DNA of 64,000 bases from Aplectana chamaeleonis (GCA_029168955.1 JAPDOI010000064.1:1922001-1986000); one strand, 5' to 3'; positions 46,205 to 57,259 are shown, counted from the stretch's first letter. The notes: generated by a model from the letters alone, not told the origin. Made by a program: numbers and translations.

Positions 46205-47437
46205 CAGGGGTGTGCGGAGAATTTCTCTCGGTAAATTTTTTACCGAAACTTTTTACCGAATTTTTTTTTCGGTAAATACGGTAAAAACGAAAAATTCGGT
46301 AAAAATTCTGACTTCACTTTTTTGGTTCCTACTGTCGTTCTCTGAGCCGAAATCCGGTCCGCAACTGCGGACTACGGCTGTTGCATCATGCGACTCGTGA
46401 TAATTGTATTGGGAGAAGGGTGAATTGAGCCGGGACCAAGTGGTCCCAGCACGATTAACACGTGTCGCATGATGCAATAGTCGTAGTCCGCAAGTGCGGA
46501 TCGGAATTCGGCCCAGAGAACAACAGTATCCCATAAGAAAGCACAAATGAACGATAATATTTATGTATCATTTTCAATAGTGCATGAGGATAGTGCAAAT
46601 AATGAGTGAGTTTTACCTATTAAACTGAGCTCAACGGCTGAACCTGATCAGCAGGACCTTGATTTTGAGAAAAAGTAACACTTCGAAGTTTTCTGGTGTC
46701 AAGGCCTCTCTGTAGTCACTCATAATCAGGCCAGCTGAGGAAAACATCCTTACCACCTCAACTGTGCCAGGAGGCGCGCAAAAGTACTTATTGGTCAGTG
46801 AGGGAAGGTGCGGGTACGATGATTTAACAATGGAGTCGTTCCAGAACTGCAGTGTATCCAGTGGCCGTATTCATGAAACTACGGGTGCCTTCCGGGAAGG
46901 TTTTCAGAACCAGCCGATGTATGCAGCAGGCGAACCTTGGACCCTCCTGGGAGGCTCCCATGCTTTCATAAATACGGCCACAGTGTTGTGTTGGGGTCTT
47001 CGAAAAGAATTTTTCAAGTTACTGAAATATCTGCTTCAGAACTCTGCTGCCTTGGAAATCTGTTGACATTTTTGAAAAAAAAATGCATCTCTCGGAGTAG
47101 TATCTCGCTAAGAAAAAGCACGTGACACCAAAGGTGAAGAGATCTTTTGAACATTTAAAAAGTAGACCAAAGGGTTAAAAAAGATTAACAAAAAGAAGGA
47201 TGAAGAAAGATATCGCGCCAAATGCATGCCTTAACAGTACCGTGAAATTGCAAATGCAAACCCGTGAAATTCGAGTAAGAAGTAGGCCGATAAGGCAAAA
47301 AAACGCCCAATTTTTTTCGGTAAAAATTTCGGTAAATTTCGAGAAAAACTCGGTAAATCGGTAAATCAAAATTTACCGAAAAACACCGGTTAATCCGGAA
47401 ATTCGGTAAATCGGTAAACTGAAAATGCACACCCCTG
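46205..47437. mobile_element. hAT element with CGGTAAA repeats
   Basis: Ends CAGGGGTGTGCGGAGAA and, inverted, TGCACACCCCTG. Perfect 8-bp duplication GTGTACAC (46197-46204, 47438-47445). Both ends hold multiple TCGGTAAA/TTTACCGA units. 46330-46528 is a nested palindrome. Confidence 0.93.
46330..46528. mobile_element. TACTGTCGTTCTC palindrome, copy 1
   Basis: 199 bp; ends TACTGTCGTTCTCTGAGCC and, inverted, GGCCCAGAGAACAACAGTA; long arms with CCGCAACTGCGGACTACG against CGTAGTCCGCAAGTGCGG. Likely TA-target MITE. It is the innermost layer of a four-deep nest. Confidence 0.85.
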
Positions 47438-47565
47438 GTGTACACCTTACGCAACTACCGTAATCCTTCTGCGTTGACCGATGAGATACTGGGGTTTGTC
47501 CAAAATTACGAAGAAACGACGGGAAAAGCTCTAAAACGTCTTACTTCAGTGACATTTTCAGAAAA

Positions 47566-47885
47566 ATGAAAACATGTTGCATGTAATATAAAAGGCCTGA
47601 AACTATATACTTGTAACAAAAATCGGTCAATGTATATTACTTGCGAAGTATCTTGACCCATGTGAGTCCTCACATTCCATCTAGTCTGAATAATGGACGG
47701 AGCTGCGATTGTAGATCGCCGCGCGCGATCGAAACTCCGTTGGCCGGTGGCGCTCCGAACACCGCACGGCCAGCTGCAATCATCGCGCCAGGTCCATTCA
47801 CCATACTGAGTTTGATACGCGAACCATATGACGCATGCGATCTATCGGCCCCTCGTTTGCACACTAAATATCGCATGTTGCATAA
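47566..47885. other. Repeat flank shared with 51950-52430, then unassigned
   Basis: 47566-47650 (AATGAAAACATG..CATGTAATA ..ATCGGTCAATGTATATTACT) matches the sequence on both sides of the MITE at 51986-52370, and shows that repeat without the MITE. 47650-47885 is unassigned. Confidence 0.6.
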
Positions 47886-48027
47886 AGCCTAGCTTGATAG
47901 GGTGAGTCCGGGCGGAGCAAGCAGCAAAGCAGTCTGCGATTGCAAAATACATCAGTGATAAGGAGATTTTGACATGATGATCCCGATAAGCCTTACTTCG
48001 GCCGGCTCAAAATAAGGGAACGAGGCT
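47886..48027 (+). repeat. 150-bp dispersed structured repeat, copy 3
   Basis: Starts AGCCTAGCTTGATAGGG and ends GGAACGAGGCT. Core 47956-47977 identical to the copies at 29776 and 34716; the left hairpin is weaker here. Confidence 0.65.
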
Positions 48028-48126
48028 ATACATTCGCAAAGATACATAACATGTAATAGGTTTTTACTGGCTGAAAACGCGATGATTGTAGAGTGCGCGC
48101 AATCATTTTAGTCTGATGAATAAACG

Positions 48127-48250
48127 CTCAGATACAGACAGCCCACTTCCCGCGGTCCTATTATCCGACGTCCCGCAACCCTTCCCGCGGGAGGTTTGTA
48201 GATCGGCCGCGGACAGTCTTCACCGCTGGATCGTCAACTGCCCGCGCACA
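48127..48250. mobile_element. Solo end of the CTCAG/CACTTCCCGCGG family
   Basis: CTCAGATACAGACAGCCCAC then TTCCCGCGG and GACGTCCCGCAACCCTTCCC, closely matching the right end of 44746-45438 in inverse. No second end found before the next MITE. Confidence 0.6.
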
Positions 48251-48306
48251 CTTCTCGGTCGTTCTCTCACCGTTTTGCGAGCCTTCTATCAGCATTTCGC
48301 GGCCAA

Positions 48307-48797
48307 TTAAAGGCAGTGTTCACGATAATCTTCGATTTTAAGATTAATCGCTAAATCGATTGCTTGTCCCCCGAGTATAACTGAAATGACGAAGAAACCG
48401 AGAAAAACGCACCGGAAGTACCCGAAATCCTTAAGTATCAGCCCGCCTTTTAAGTATCACAGGGAGTGTTTGTTGTGACGATGAAATCTTTTGTGGAATC
48501 GTCCTTTGCGATTCTATACTCTCTGTTGCTCCGTTCATTCCATCAGACCCTAACTAATACTGTTTTGTCTCAAATAATCTTAAATTTTTGATTAGCCCCA
48601 TTTTTTACCGGTGACAACCACGGTGAACATGTTTATACAACCGGACAACTAGTTCATGCCAGAGAATAATATCTCTGAAATTTGACGATATAGTGCGTTT
48701 CTTGCCGTTTCTTCGTAATTTTCGTAACACTTGGTAGCCAAAGCTTTGTTTGAGTGGAAAATTCGGGAACGAAAATCATCGTGAACACTGCCTTTAA
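48307..48797 (-). mobile_element. TTAA-type MITE (family beta), copy 2
   Basis: 491 bp, TTAA at both edges, termini AGGCAGTGTTCACGATAA and complement. Reverse-complement relative of 21378-21873 (shares ACCGGTGACAACC and CCGGACAACTAGTTC). Confidence 0.88.
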
Positions 48798-49084
48798 ATC
48801 ACTGCCTGCGCACACTAAATCAGCAGTCTGCGGACATTTTTCGAACTACTTGTCATCACTCTGCGGCCATACACACGATCAAGACCAGATCTCCTGCGGA
48901 CCTCATATCTGCAGCTCTCACCACATTGAAAAGCGATTCGCAGTTGAAGAGTGATTAGCGGACCTTTTGCGGATCTTTCACTGACATTTCCTAAGCCTTC
49001 CATGGGCATTTTTAGGCAATGAAACAATACTGGCTTGTTATTTTGCCGTCGCTTTACCTGCATTTCGCTGCAATTACAATACCT
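48798..49084. other. Unassigned intergenic sequence
   Basis: No gene or paired repeat recognised. Confidence 0.3.
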
Positions 49085-49510
49085 GCCTCCGTACTTTGCG
49101 AAAAAAGCGTTTTGTCGCGATTTTCCGTCATTTCCTCATAATTCCGTCAAATCTGCATTTTCAGGATGAAAAAGATTTTGCTAGAATCGCTCCATCCAGA
49201 TGGTATTGAAATTTTGTTGATAGCTTTAAGTATTCGTCAACTATAGGTATGTTGCTCCTTCGGAAACGCGTTTTGACTCGTTACCATGCCCAGCCGGCTC
49301 TTTCATTCCTACGAGTTGAAACGTATTCCGGAAAATGCAACATACCTATAATTAACGTATAGTTAAAGCAATCAACAAAATTTTGACACCATCTTGTTGA
49401 TCTTGATGGGATTATTATAGCAATATCTTTCTATGCCGGAAAACATAAATATGATGGAGATATGAGAAAAGGGCGGAAAATCGCAAGAAAACGCTTTTTT
49501 AGCTCTGCGA
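49085..49510. mobile_element. Palindromic element with GCGAAAAAAGCG ends
   Basis: Left TTTGCGAAAAAAGCGTTTTG and right AAACGCTTTTTTAGCTCTGC pair imperfectly. Inner arms CAACTATAGGTATGTTGC (49229) and GCAACATACCTATAATTAAC (49338), and AATTTTGTTGAT / ATCAACAAAATT, pair well. About 425 bp. Confidence 0.6.
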
Positions 49511-50276
49511 AGTTGGAGGGTGGATGTTGTGGACGATATTGTTATGTCCAACCTCTAATGACTGCAGAGTGATTCGCGGCCGTTTCATTAGGATTTTGCT
49601 AGCTTTAATACGTGAGCAGAGGAAAAGTTGCCATCCCTGGTTTTTTTCTTTCGCAAACAACCGAAGTTTGGATTACGTTTCGCAACGGTATGCATGCACT
49701 TTTCGCGCCAAAGCCCTACTGCCTAGCGTTTCCTTCTAAGTCGCTATCCAAGCTTTTCGTTACTTACCGACACTCTACAATGTTTAGAAGAAATGCTTAC
49801 ATTGCAGTAGTCCTCAAAATAAATATAATTTATCATAAACACGTAACAGCGCTCAACAGATCAATTTAAACCATATGTAAATACATGCCTAACGCAAACA
49901 GAGTCCCCCACAACACGAAGAGCGAATACATTTAGTTACAAGCAAGAAGATCACTTTTAAATTTGACCGTAAAAACAACACTCAATGTCCATCAGCTGAT
50001 GCCACATCCAAGAATGCTTTCGCGAGGGTTTGCACTCAGCACTCCTAAAATGTTGTTTTAAAAGTCAAGCACAAACACGCTTCAGGTTCAGCATGGGGGA
50101 TAAGAAAATGAGAATTTTCTGGGTAGGGGTTAAAAAACTTTTTTAGATTAGTCAAGGAAAACGTTCTTTGTTAGTCACCAGCTGGTTCATACCCAAAACA
50201 CATTGAATCCAAATCGTTATGTGAAGTCAAAATTCAACGAAAAAACACCATTTCGGATCAGTCGGTATCCGACTTA
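49511..50276. other. Unassigned intergenic sequence
   Basis: An 85-codon open frame at 49612-49869 has no splice sites or recognisable motifs. A/T-rich after 49800. Confidence 0.3.
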
Positions 50277-50940
50277 CTTTAAGGGCAGCATACACGCTCG
50301 CAAGCATAGTCGAGATAACAGCATAGATAGGTCCGCACGGCCCGTACTATGTCGTCAACGACGTTTGAAGCGCTGAAAACTGTCCAGGATGAAAATATTT
50401 GACAATGTTGGAGCAATCTTGCCTTCCACGCCCGTTTTTTCACACCCCTTCGAGTAACAGAATGAGAATCGATACTTGTGAAAACGTGTGATAATTGAGA
50501 GTGATACCACTATCAAATGGGAGTGCACGAGAGAAATAGCTTGGTTTACCTGAGTATAACATGTCTGCATACCTATTGACTCTCGTCCACTTTCGAGAAT
50601 GCCGCTCTACTTTGGATGACCTCTTGAAATGGAGGATTTTATCAGTGCACAAACATGTTATATTGAGGTGAACCGAGTTTTTTCTCTATTGCACTCCTTT
50701 TTTATAGTGATATCATTCTAAGATATCACATGTTTTCTCAAGTATCGATTCTCATTCTGTTACTCGAAGGGGTGTGAAAATACGGGCGTGGAAGGCAAGA
50801 TTGCTCAAACATTGTCAAATATTGTCATCCTGGACAGTTTTCAGCGCTTCAAACGTCGTTGACGACATAGTACGGGCCGTGGGGACCTATCTATGCTGCT
50901 ATCTCGAATATGCTTGCGAGCGTGTATGCTGCCTTTAAAG
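50277..50940. mobile_element. Long palindrome with TTTAAAGGCAGCATACACG ends
   Basis: Arms of at least 230 bp: CTTTAAGGGCAGCATACACG at 50277 and the complement ending at 50940, then TAGTACGGGCC, CTGTCCAGGATGA, and AATGAGAATCGATACTTG, all inverted on the far side. The outer bases resemble the TTAA MITEs (TTTAAAGGCAG), suggesting the same mobilising enzyme class. Confidence 0.85.
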
Positions 50941-51624
50941 AATAAATCCGAATCACTGAAATTGTGAGTTACAGAGTATACCTCCAAATCCGCGTAATCA
51001 AAAATCCATTTATCCGACAATGATTCCGATTCTATGCATAGTAGGTGAACATCAAATCCAAGAATTTATTTTTCTTCAGCTTTATTGTTTTGAACTGCAT
51101 CGGCGGAGAAAATTTCAATGAAAAACCAAAATGCAAAAAAAATGCAAGAGAGGGAAATTTCCATATACATACCCGTATAGTAAGGTGTGCTAAAAGCCTA
51201 AGCGCAACGAAAGAATGGAACAATAAAGCATGAGCGCTTCTTCCTGATCGAGACATGTACCCTTCATTTCCACCCTACTCGCAGTCGTATTATCACAATC
51301 GTGGATGCGAAGTGGTTGTTTTTCGAAAAATTCAACCATGAAAATGAAGATATCACTCAGAAAGCCGCACCACTTCTATGATAGTGATACAGAAAAGTGC
51401 GAGTAGCAGGGAAATGAAGGCTATAAAAACATAAATAAGTGCAACTACTTAAATCAGGTGCAGCATGAGGAATTTTATAAAAGGTATAACCGGAGAAAAC
51501 AAAGATCAGAAAGAAGGGAGCAAGAACTCAAGAAAAAAGTTTATGCAAGGCATTGATGGCAAGAAATTTGCGCCGTCGCCGACATGTTCTTTGTACCCAC
51601 ATAGCCAGCGCCCTTCCGACAGAG
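50941..51624. other. Unassigned, with a 160-bp palindrome
   Basis: 51262-51421 pairs CCTTCATTTCCACCCTACTCGCAG with its near-complement at the right side. No gene seen in the remainder. Confidence 0.5.
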
Positions 51625-51774
51625 GAAGACGACTACCCGCCGACACTCCGCGGGAAGTCGGGACAACCTCTCTCTCCGCGGGAAGTGGAGCGCTGTGCCA
51701 CGCCCACGAAATTAAGGCCGCGCGAATTCGACTAGCCCGACTTGGCCGGCGGGAAGTGGGCTGTTTTTATCTGA
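51625..51774. mobile_element. Partial CTCAG-family element
   Basis: Contains GACTACCCGCCGACACTCC, GGAAGTGGAGCGCTGTGCC and the end GGGAAGTGGGCTGTTTTTAT then CTGA. It is the inverted relative of 44760-44890. The other end is not apparent. Confidence 0.6.
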
Positions 51775-51985
51775 AACGGGGCTGACAGCTGCAGCTGCGT
51801 GGTCCATGCTTCAGACTAAAATGAAAAGGGAAACCATACCATAAAGGAGGTAACAATATACTTGAAACATATCTCGGCGGGCAATGTAAGTTACGTGTGA
51901 GTTATCTTTCCCAATGTAAGTTACATGCAATTTATCGGCCCCCTGCCCAGAAAAATGAAAACATATTTCATGTATTAAAAAAGGA

Positions 51986-52370
51986 TTGAAGGCAGCGTTC
52001 ACGATGATCATCCTCGTTGACTTTCTACAGTGAAATGGTAGGCGAGAAGGATACGAGGCTCCCAGTGTCGAAAGAACGGTGGAAAACGAACCAGGAGTGG
52101 CAAAATAACGGTTGCAAGCAAGTCCAAATCCGCCCCCTCGAAATGAACAAACGGAGACTTAGATTACAGGAATGATCAAGTGAAGGAAGTGCTGGTAAGT
52201 GAGCTGATCGCCTCCACGCTCAAAAGTCAACGTAAACAAGAGAGCCCAATTTCCGCTCAAAAACGCGTCTTTCGTGTTCTATTCAAGCATGCCTTGCTAT
52301 ATAGGGCACCAAACCTTCTATAAACCGTGGAGATATCGGAAGTGAAATTTATCGTGAACACTGCCTTTAA
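51986..52370 (+). mobile_element. TTAA-type MITE (family alpha), diverged copy
   Basis: Edges TTGA and TTAA, termini AGGCAGCGTTCACGATGA and complement. The body shares TCGAAAGAACG..GAAAACGA.CCAGGA with 590-620. A paralogous flank without the MITE lies at 47566-47650. Confidence 0.82.
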
Positions 52371-52770
52371 GGCAATATACATACTTGAAGCATAAATCGG
52401 TCAATGTATATTACTTGCGAATTATACCGACCCGTGTATATGGATGTATCAAAAATGACTGAGGTGGGTGTGTCGTTAGAAAAAAGGATTTCAGAAGCTT
52501 TCGGCATAGTTTTAAAGACCGTTCGAAAAAAATTCCCTTGCTCTATAAGAGAGTTAAAAAGATTTTCGAATAAAGTTCATTTTTATTGGTTTCGGGTCAA
52601 TAGATTGAAACATTTTTGCCCGAAAATCGGTAAAATTGATTCTTTCTAGAGAAACCAGCCACGACATCGTGTAGAAGAAATACTGTCTTTTCGAATGATC
52701 TATAAGAAACGGAAAGTTAGAGTTCACACAAATTCAAGGTTGGATGTAGTTGATCAGGCTGAGATATGTA
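52371..52770. other. Unassigned intergenic sequence
   Basis: 52371-52430 is the right half of the repeat also seen at 47590-47650. A 69-codon open frame at 52440-52649 has no supporting splice or family evidence. Confidence 0.35.
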
Positions 52771-53537
52771 CAATACCCGCGCTAAGTTTTGTAAAAACGG
52801 GGAGCATTTGCCAAACTTGGCAAAAAAGCGTCTGATGCATGTAACTTTTTTGAACGTAGACGTTTTTGGATTCTGAAAACGCTGTCATATTCACAGCTCG
52901 AGTTCCTGCATAATAATGTGCATTGTGGACCGAAGTTCCCTAGAATAACTTTGTTTCTACGAAAAAAAAAGGTTCTTGCGGTCGTTTCACAAAACGTCGC
53001 GCTCGGCAAAGTGCGGCGAAAGTAATGGAAGAGCAATCTCTATGTTTCCATCGTGAATTAGATGGGAGTGGAGCTATCTCGAGATCTGTGCAGATTGAAG
53101 TTTCGAAATCCTTCACTAAACTATCTCGGGAGCTTCCTGAAAAGTTGGACTTTTGCTGCGAAAGCCCCAGACCGATAAATGGAGGATTTCGAAAATTCAA
53201 TCTGCATAGATCTCGAGATAGCCCCACTTTCATCCAATTCACGAAGAAAACATGGAGATTGCTCTTCTATTACTCGTACAATTACTACTCAAAGTTTCGC
53301 CGCACTCCGCCGCTCGCGACGTTTTTGTGAAAAGACCGCAAAAACAATTTTACTCGAAAATAAAGCGATTTTAGGGAACTTCGGTTCGCAATGCACATTA
53401 TTATGTGAGAATTTGAGGTGTGAGCATTTTCAAAATCCAGAAACGGCTTCGTTCAAAAAAGTTACATGCATCGGACGCTTTTTTGCCAAGTTTGGCAGAT
53501 GCTCCCCGTTTTTACAAAACTTGACGCGGGTATGGTA
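52771..53537. repeat. Long palindrome, ~380-bp arms
   Basis: ACCCGCGCTAAGTTTTGTAA at 52771 pairs with the right end (TTTTACAAAACTTGACGCGGGT). Pairing continues through GGGGAGCAT, CAAGTTTGGCA-like, and CTATCTCGAGATC blocks up to a centre near 53150. One ~20-bp piece (TCGTACAATTACTACTCAAA, ~53273) is present only on the right. No coding potential recognised. Confidence 0.85.
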
Positions 53538-53786
53538 CGTCCAACAACAATATCACTGGAAAATCTGTGGACGTTAGCAATGAAACGCATTGTGTACACT
53601 AACTGCTTATTACTCTGAAATAATTTTTGGGGTGCGGACTGGTATGAGCCAACAGCCTGGTTGAACTTAATAGTTGAAATACGGGTTTTGTTCTACCAGT
53701 ATAGGCTTGTGAAATAACGCTAGATAGACTGCCATGGACTGCCAAACGACCGAACAAATGCGGGTGTATTATAGCACGAAACAGTA
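53538..53786. other. Unassigned intergenic sequence
   Basis: No gene or repeat recognised. Confidence 0.3.
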
Positions 53787-53990
53787 TTTGCCGTTTGTCG
53801 GTCTATTTCGAGGTTTGCCTTCTCTGTTTGCCGAAATTTTGAATTTCTTTGCCACCCTGGTGAGCGAGCTGTGGAGACCGGTGTGCGTTTGTGGATCAGC
53901 AGCAGGGGTGTGCGGCAAAGGAATTTAAAATTTTGGCAGACGGCAACGGCAAACCCCAAAAATGGCCAGCAAAAGCTGTTCTGTGCTATG
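53787..53990. mobile_element. hAT-type ends with TTTGCCG repeats
   Basis: 53903 starts CAGGGGTGTGCGGCAAAGG, the same first bases as the hAT elements at 36013 and 46205, followed by GGCAGACGGCAACGGCAAAC. 53787-53865 carries the inverted counterpart ending TTTCTTTGCCACCCTG. The two ends face away from each other, so these may be two truncated or rearranged copies; no 8-bp duplication found. Confidence 0.5.
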
Positions 53991-54340
53991 ATCCACCTAC
54001 ATTTGTTTAGTTGTGTGGTATTCCATGCAATATTCCCTAGCCGGAGATAAGACGGTTAATTCCTCCCCATTAATTGAAGTTTCCGTACAAATCAATGCTA
54101 GAGATTCAAAAGATGTGCGTCTTTTTAGGCAGTGCAAAGTGTGATAGACCAGCGATGGATTTACTCTGACTAGGGCCTGGGGCCAGCGCGACCCAGCCTA
54201 AACGATCCGAGGACGTGCAGCAACCCGTAAGCAAGCTTGGTGCGGTGGAAGTGTGCGCTCACCTCAAGACTGGCCGATGCCAGGACCACATTCATGTAGG
54301 TGCAAATAGATAAATGAATACGCGATGGCTGGTCGACATT
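53991..54340. other. Unassigned intergenic sequence
   Basis: No gene or repeat recognised. Confidence 0.3.
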
Positions 54341-54924
54341 TACTCAGAAAACCGCCGCATTCAATGCGTGTCGAACATGCATTCAACTCGAGTGACCACA
54401 TCCATCGAAAGGCTTCATCACCGGGGAACGTGCTCCAAACAGCAGCACGTGCTGCAAAATTTTATAGCAGGAGCATGTGCCGCGAAATTCATTCGCAGGA
54501 GTACGTGCTGCAAGGTAGTCCAGCGCTATCGTAACAGCACACAGACTCGACGCGGCTGGCACACCGACGTGCGACGCGGCCAGCTCGCCGAGCGCCATCT
54601 GGGGCCGTCAGCGATTGGACGAGCCATTTAAAGGTGGGCCAAGTACCGCAAACTTGGGTAATTGAACCGGCGACGCTGCCGGCCTTTTAGTCCTGTCTCA
54701 AGAGTGCGTCGTATACTTTCCTTGTTGGATAATCGTTTTGTCATCGAGTTGAATGTGTATCATGCACGCATTGGACGGCTTATTTGTTGGGGCACGTGCT
54801 GTAATTTGAAACACAATAGGAGCACGTGCTCCCCTAGCAGCACGTTCCCTGACTGCTCGAAACCCCATTGTCTTCGAGTTGAATGCATATTCGACACGCA
54901 TTGAATGCGGCGATTGCCTGAGTA
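54341..54924. mobile_element. CACGTG-rich MITE (family F), uninterrupted copy
   Basis: Ends TACTCAGAAAACCGCCGCAT and, inverted, ATGCGGCGATTGCCTGAGTA, with ~45-bp TIRs including TGCATTCAACTCGA. The interior has GCAGCACGTGCTGC and GGAGCACGTGCTCC palindromes. It shows the empty site for the element inserted in copy 61606-62821. Confidence 0.85.
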
Positions 54925-55040
54925 TGGAGGAAGACAGTCCACTCCGCGATCGGCAGCGAACGGTGAGGTTATGACCGGAGTCATTGACAATTTTTAATGT
55001 TGGTAGCAAGTACGCTCAGGGTTCTTTATTTCGCTCACTT
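54925..55040. other. Short spacer
   Basis: Nothing recognised between the MITE and the LINE fragment. Confidence 0.3.
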
Positions 55041-55725
55041 CAAATTACGCTTGGATGGTTTCCCCTGTGAGGCTACAAGAACGTATGTCCGTTCTATACA
55101 CCTTAGTCAGCACTTTAGTATTGGCAACTGAAAGTGCTCGAAACGCGCTGTGCATCATCCCGTTAGCCATGGACGCAACCTGGAGGCAGTGATCATCAAA
55201 ACTAAGATCGTCCCTGATAAGAAAACCAAGGTTCTTAATCTCGCTGACCTCGCTCAACTGCATACCGTCAATAGTATAGAAGGTACTAACTCGCCTTTTG
55301 CCAAACGCTTTTCTTAAAATGAGGGCATCCACCACTAGAGGTAGCAGTTTCAAACTAGTCCGAAATCCGGCTAGGAAGAGTGTCAGGCACCATCTCTTTT
55401 TTAACAGAGCTGGCAGTTAATTGGAAAAAGTGCTCAAAAAGGGCAATCTGCCAACGGACCTGGGCTCCTTCAAGCGTATGGTGGAGCAGTACTTGAGGAC
55501 GGAGGATGAGTGAGCTTGTGATCTTGTGTTAGTCATAATATTATTTTCTTCGATAGATACTCCATAGTGATCTTTTGTTAGTCATGGAACTTTTTCCGAC
55601 AGATACTTTACATACTACATGTTCCCGGTCTCGTATATCGTTGTTACATTTTATTACTACGCGTTCGTTTATCTTGTTCCGATGTCAATACGCAGGGTTA
55701 TCCTGTAATAAACAATTACAAAGTT
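55041..55725 (+). mobile_element. CR1-like LINE 3' end with inverted 5' part
   Basis: The right part, 55299-55725 (+), encodes L-V-R-N-P-A-R-K-S-V-R-H-H, a stop, then L-P-T-D-L-G-S-F-K-R-M-V-E-Q-Y-L and a 3' untranslated region ending TGTAATAAACAATTAC. The left part, 55041-55298, reads on the minus strand: D-G-M-Q-L-S-E-V-S-E-I-K-N-L-G-F, D-D-L-S-F-D-D-H-C, then T-K-V-Y-R-T. In an ordinary LINE these precede the right part in the same orientation. The inversion is the product expected of twin priming. Confidence 0.8.
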
Positions 55726-56939
55726 ACTTAAGTCTTTTCGCTGGAAAGCGGCAATTCCCATTGATTTGACCATTTGAGTACATCATTTGGAGCTTTTTGC
55801 AAACACTCCGAATATGCCATGGTCAGAGGAGAACTACACAATTTGAAGTCTTCAGCGAATGCCGAACAGCCAACGTTGTTCAAGGTTATAATCGAGGAAA
55901 GCTCATACGGACGAATATTAAATATATATTATATTAAATACGTATAATAATATTTCTGCTTTACCTTGAACTGAAAGGTTTACGTTCAGATTTATCTGGA
56001 CTATAAAGGTTGAATGATCACAACTTCCAAGTAACTAGGAGATTCGTTGACAAGGAGTTCTAAAATATTCGATTTTTTTTTCGGGTATCCAAATCATTTC
56101 AAATATCCTTCATTATGCGAACACTCAATAAGAAGTCGACGACAAATTTGCTCTCGCATGATTGTTATAATGAGTTTCGATTCGAAAACAATCTTTTCTT
56201 CAAGCATTAGGTTGACGGTGAAGAGAAAAACAGTTTTTGCAGTTTTCCGAAGTGGGTCGGATCCAATGCATAGTGAGGGTGTAGGACAGATTTTTGAAAA
56301 TTAACCCATAGGAGAACGATTGGTCAGCGTTACTATTTGAACTCATTTTCAAAGGTTCTGTCACATCTAAAACCTGAAAAGTGACTGCAAGCGATTCCTG
56401 GAGTGCATTGTAGTAGCTGACTGCCACTGCCATTCACGGCTACGACGCGACGCTTCACTGCTAATACGTGACCCAATCAATTTGCGCGAAGTGTGAGAGT
56501 TCAAATGCTTGGCAGCAAACGTCTTCCTCAACTTTCAGTTTGAGTAACTCCTCTTCTCCGCAGTATGGTCTGAAGCTTCCAAAACTTTTCGTTTTCATAG
56601 TTTGTGCTATAAGTACTGAGCTTGCTTCGTGATTCTGTTGCATCGTTTTCAGTAAACTGCTTTCATTTCCTTGTTGTAAAATATTTATTTGTGCGAATTT
56701 CACTTAACGCTTTGTAGTACGAAAACATTTTTCGTCCAATTATAGGAGTATTCTCATTCGAATGCTCCGAACATTGCGCCTTGTCGTTTTACATCTTTTT
56801 CTGAATTTTTCGTAATCTTTGTGTAATCATCCGCATAATAATGGAGGAAATTCGCATAGGAGTAGGAATCTGGACTAGCAAGCCCAGCTGACCTTCTTGA
56901 AGGCTTGGTCCAATCTCAGAATAGTTTTTTTTCAGTCTT
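55726..56939. other. Unassigned intergenic sequence
   Basis: A/T-rich patch at 55915-55950 (ATATTA repeats). No exon or element ends recognised. Short open frames on both strands have no support. Confidence 0.35.
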
Positions 56940-57165
56940 ACTGCTCAGTTTGGGGTGAATTTTACACTGATCACAGCGGTGTCTCCAGAATCGCTCAGAA
57001 TTTGCTGCGACGGAGTTATGGGCCTTAAAGGCACAGCCCAGCCTCATAGTCGTTTCCCAGTTTATTTGCTCAGTCTTGGAGAGAATTTCGATCTGATCAA
57101 AATGGTGTCTCCAGAATCGATTAGAACCCACTACGAACGGAGTTATGGGCCCTCAAAGATTCTGA
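56940..57165. repeat. Two tandem ~110-bp units
   Basis: GCTCAGTTTGGGGTGAATTT, GTGTCTCCAGAATCG, and GGAGTTATGGGCC (56945-57028) repeat at 57069-57152 with changes. Related single units: 28870-28950 and the split one around 59430/60012. Confidence 0.65.
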
Positions 57166-57259
57166 ATTCGGACGAAGGGAAATTCGTGGACGTGTTGTCA
57201 CGGGCGTTTTTCCTCGTCGTTCGCAATTATCGCGCAGGACCAGACCAGAATATAAAGCT

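Larger units (their letters stand above)
42806..47499. mobile_element. Mutator-like element with 9-bp target duplication
   Basis: Terminal inverted repeats of at least 25 bp start ACAAACCCCAGTATCTCATC. Flanks are CCAGAATTA (42797-42805) and CCAAAATTA (47500-47508), a 9-bp duplication with one mismatch, the size typical of Mutator-like transposases. Inside, 42829-43640 and 44485-45970 are long inverted arms. The left arm has a frame rich in charged residues (D-F-L-Q-K-A-R-R-E-R-R-N-K, 42950-43080). The right arm was later split by the 44746-45438 element, and the right flank by a hAT element. No transposase recognised. Confidence 0.85.

Noticed and set aside
49612..49869. 85-codon frame near 49.7 kb
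   Set aside because: No splice signals, no recognisable motif, A/T-driven codons.
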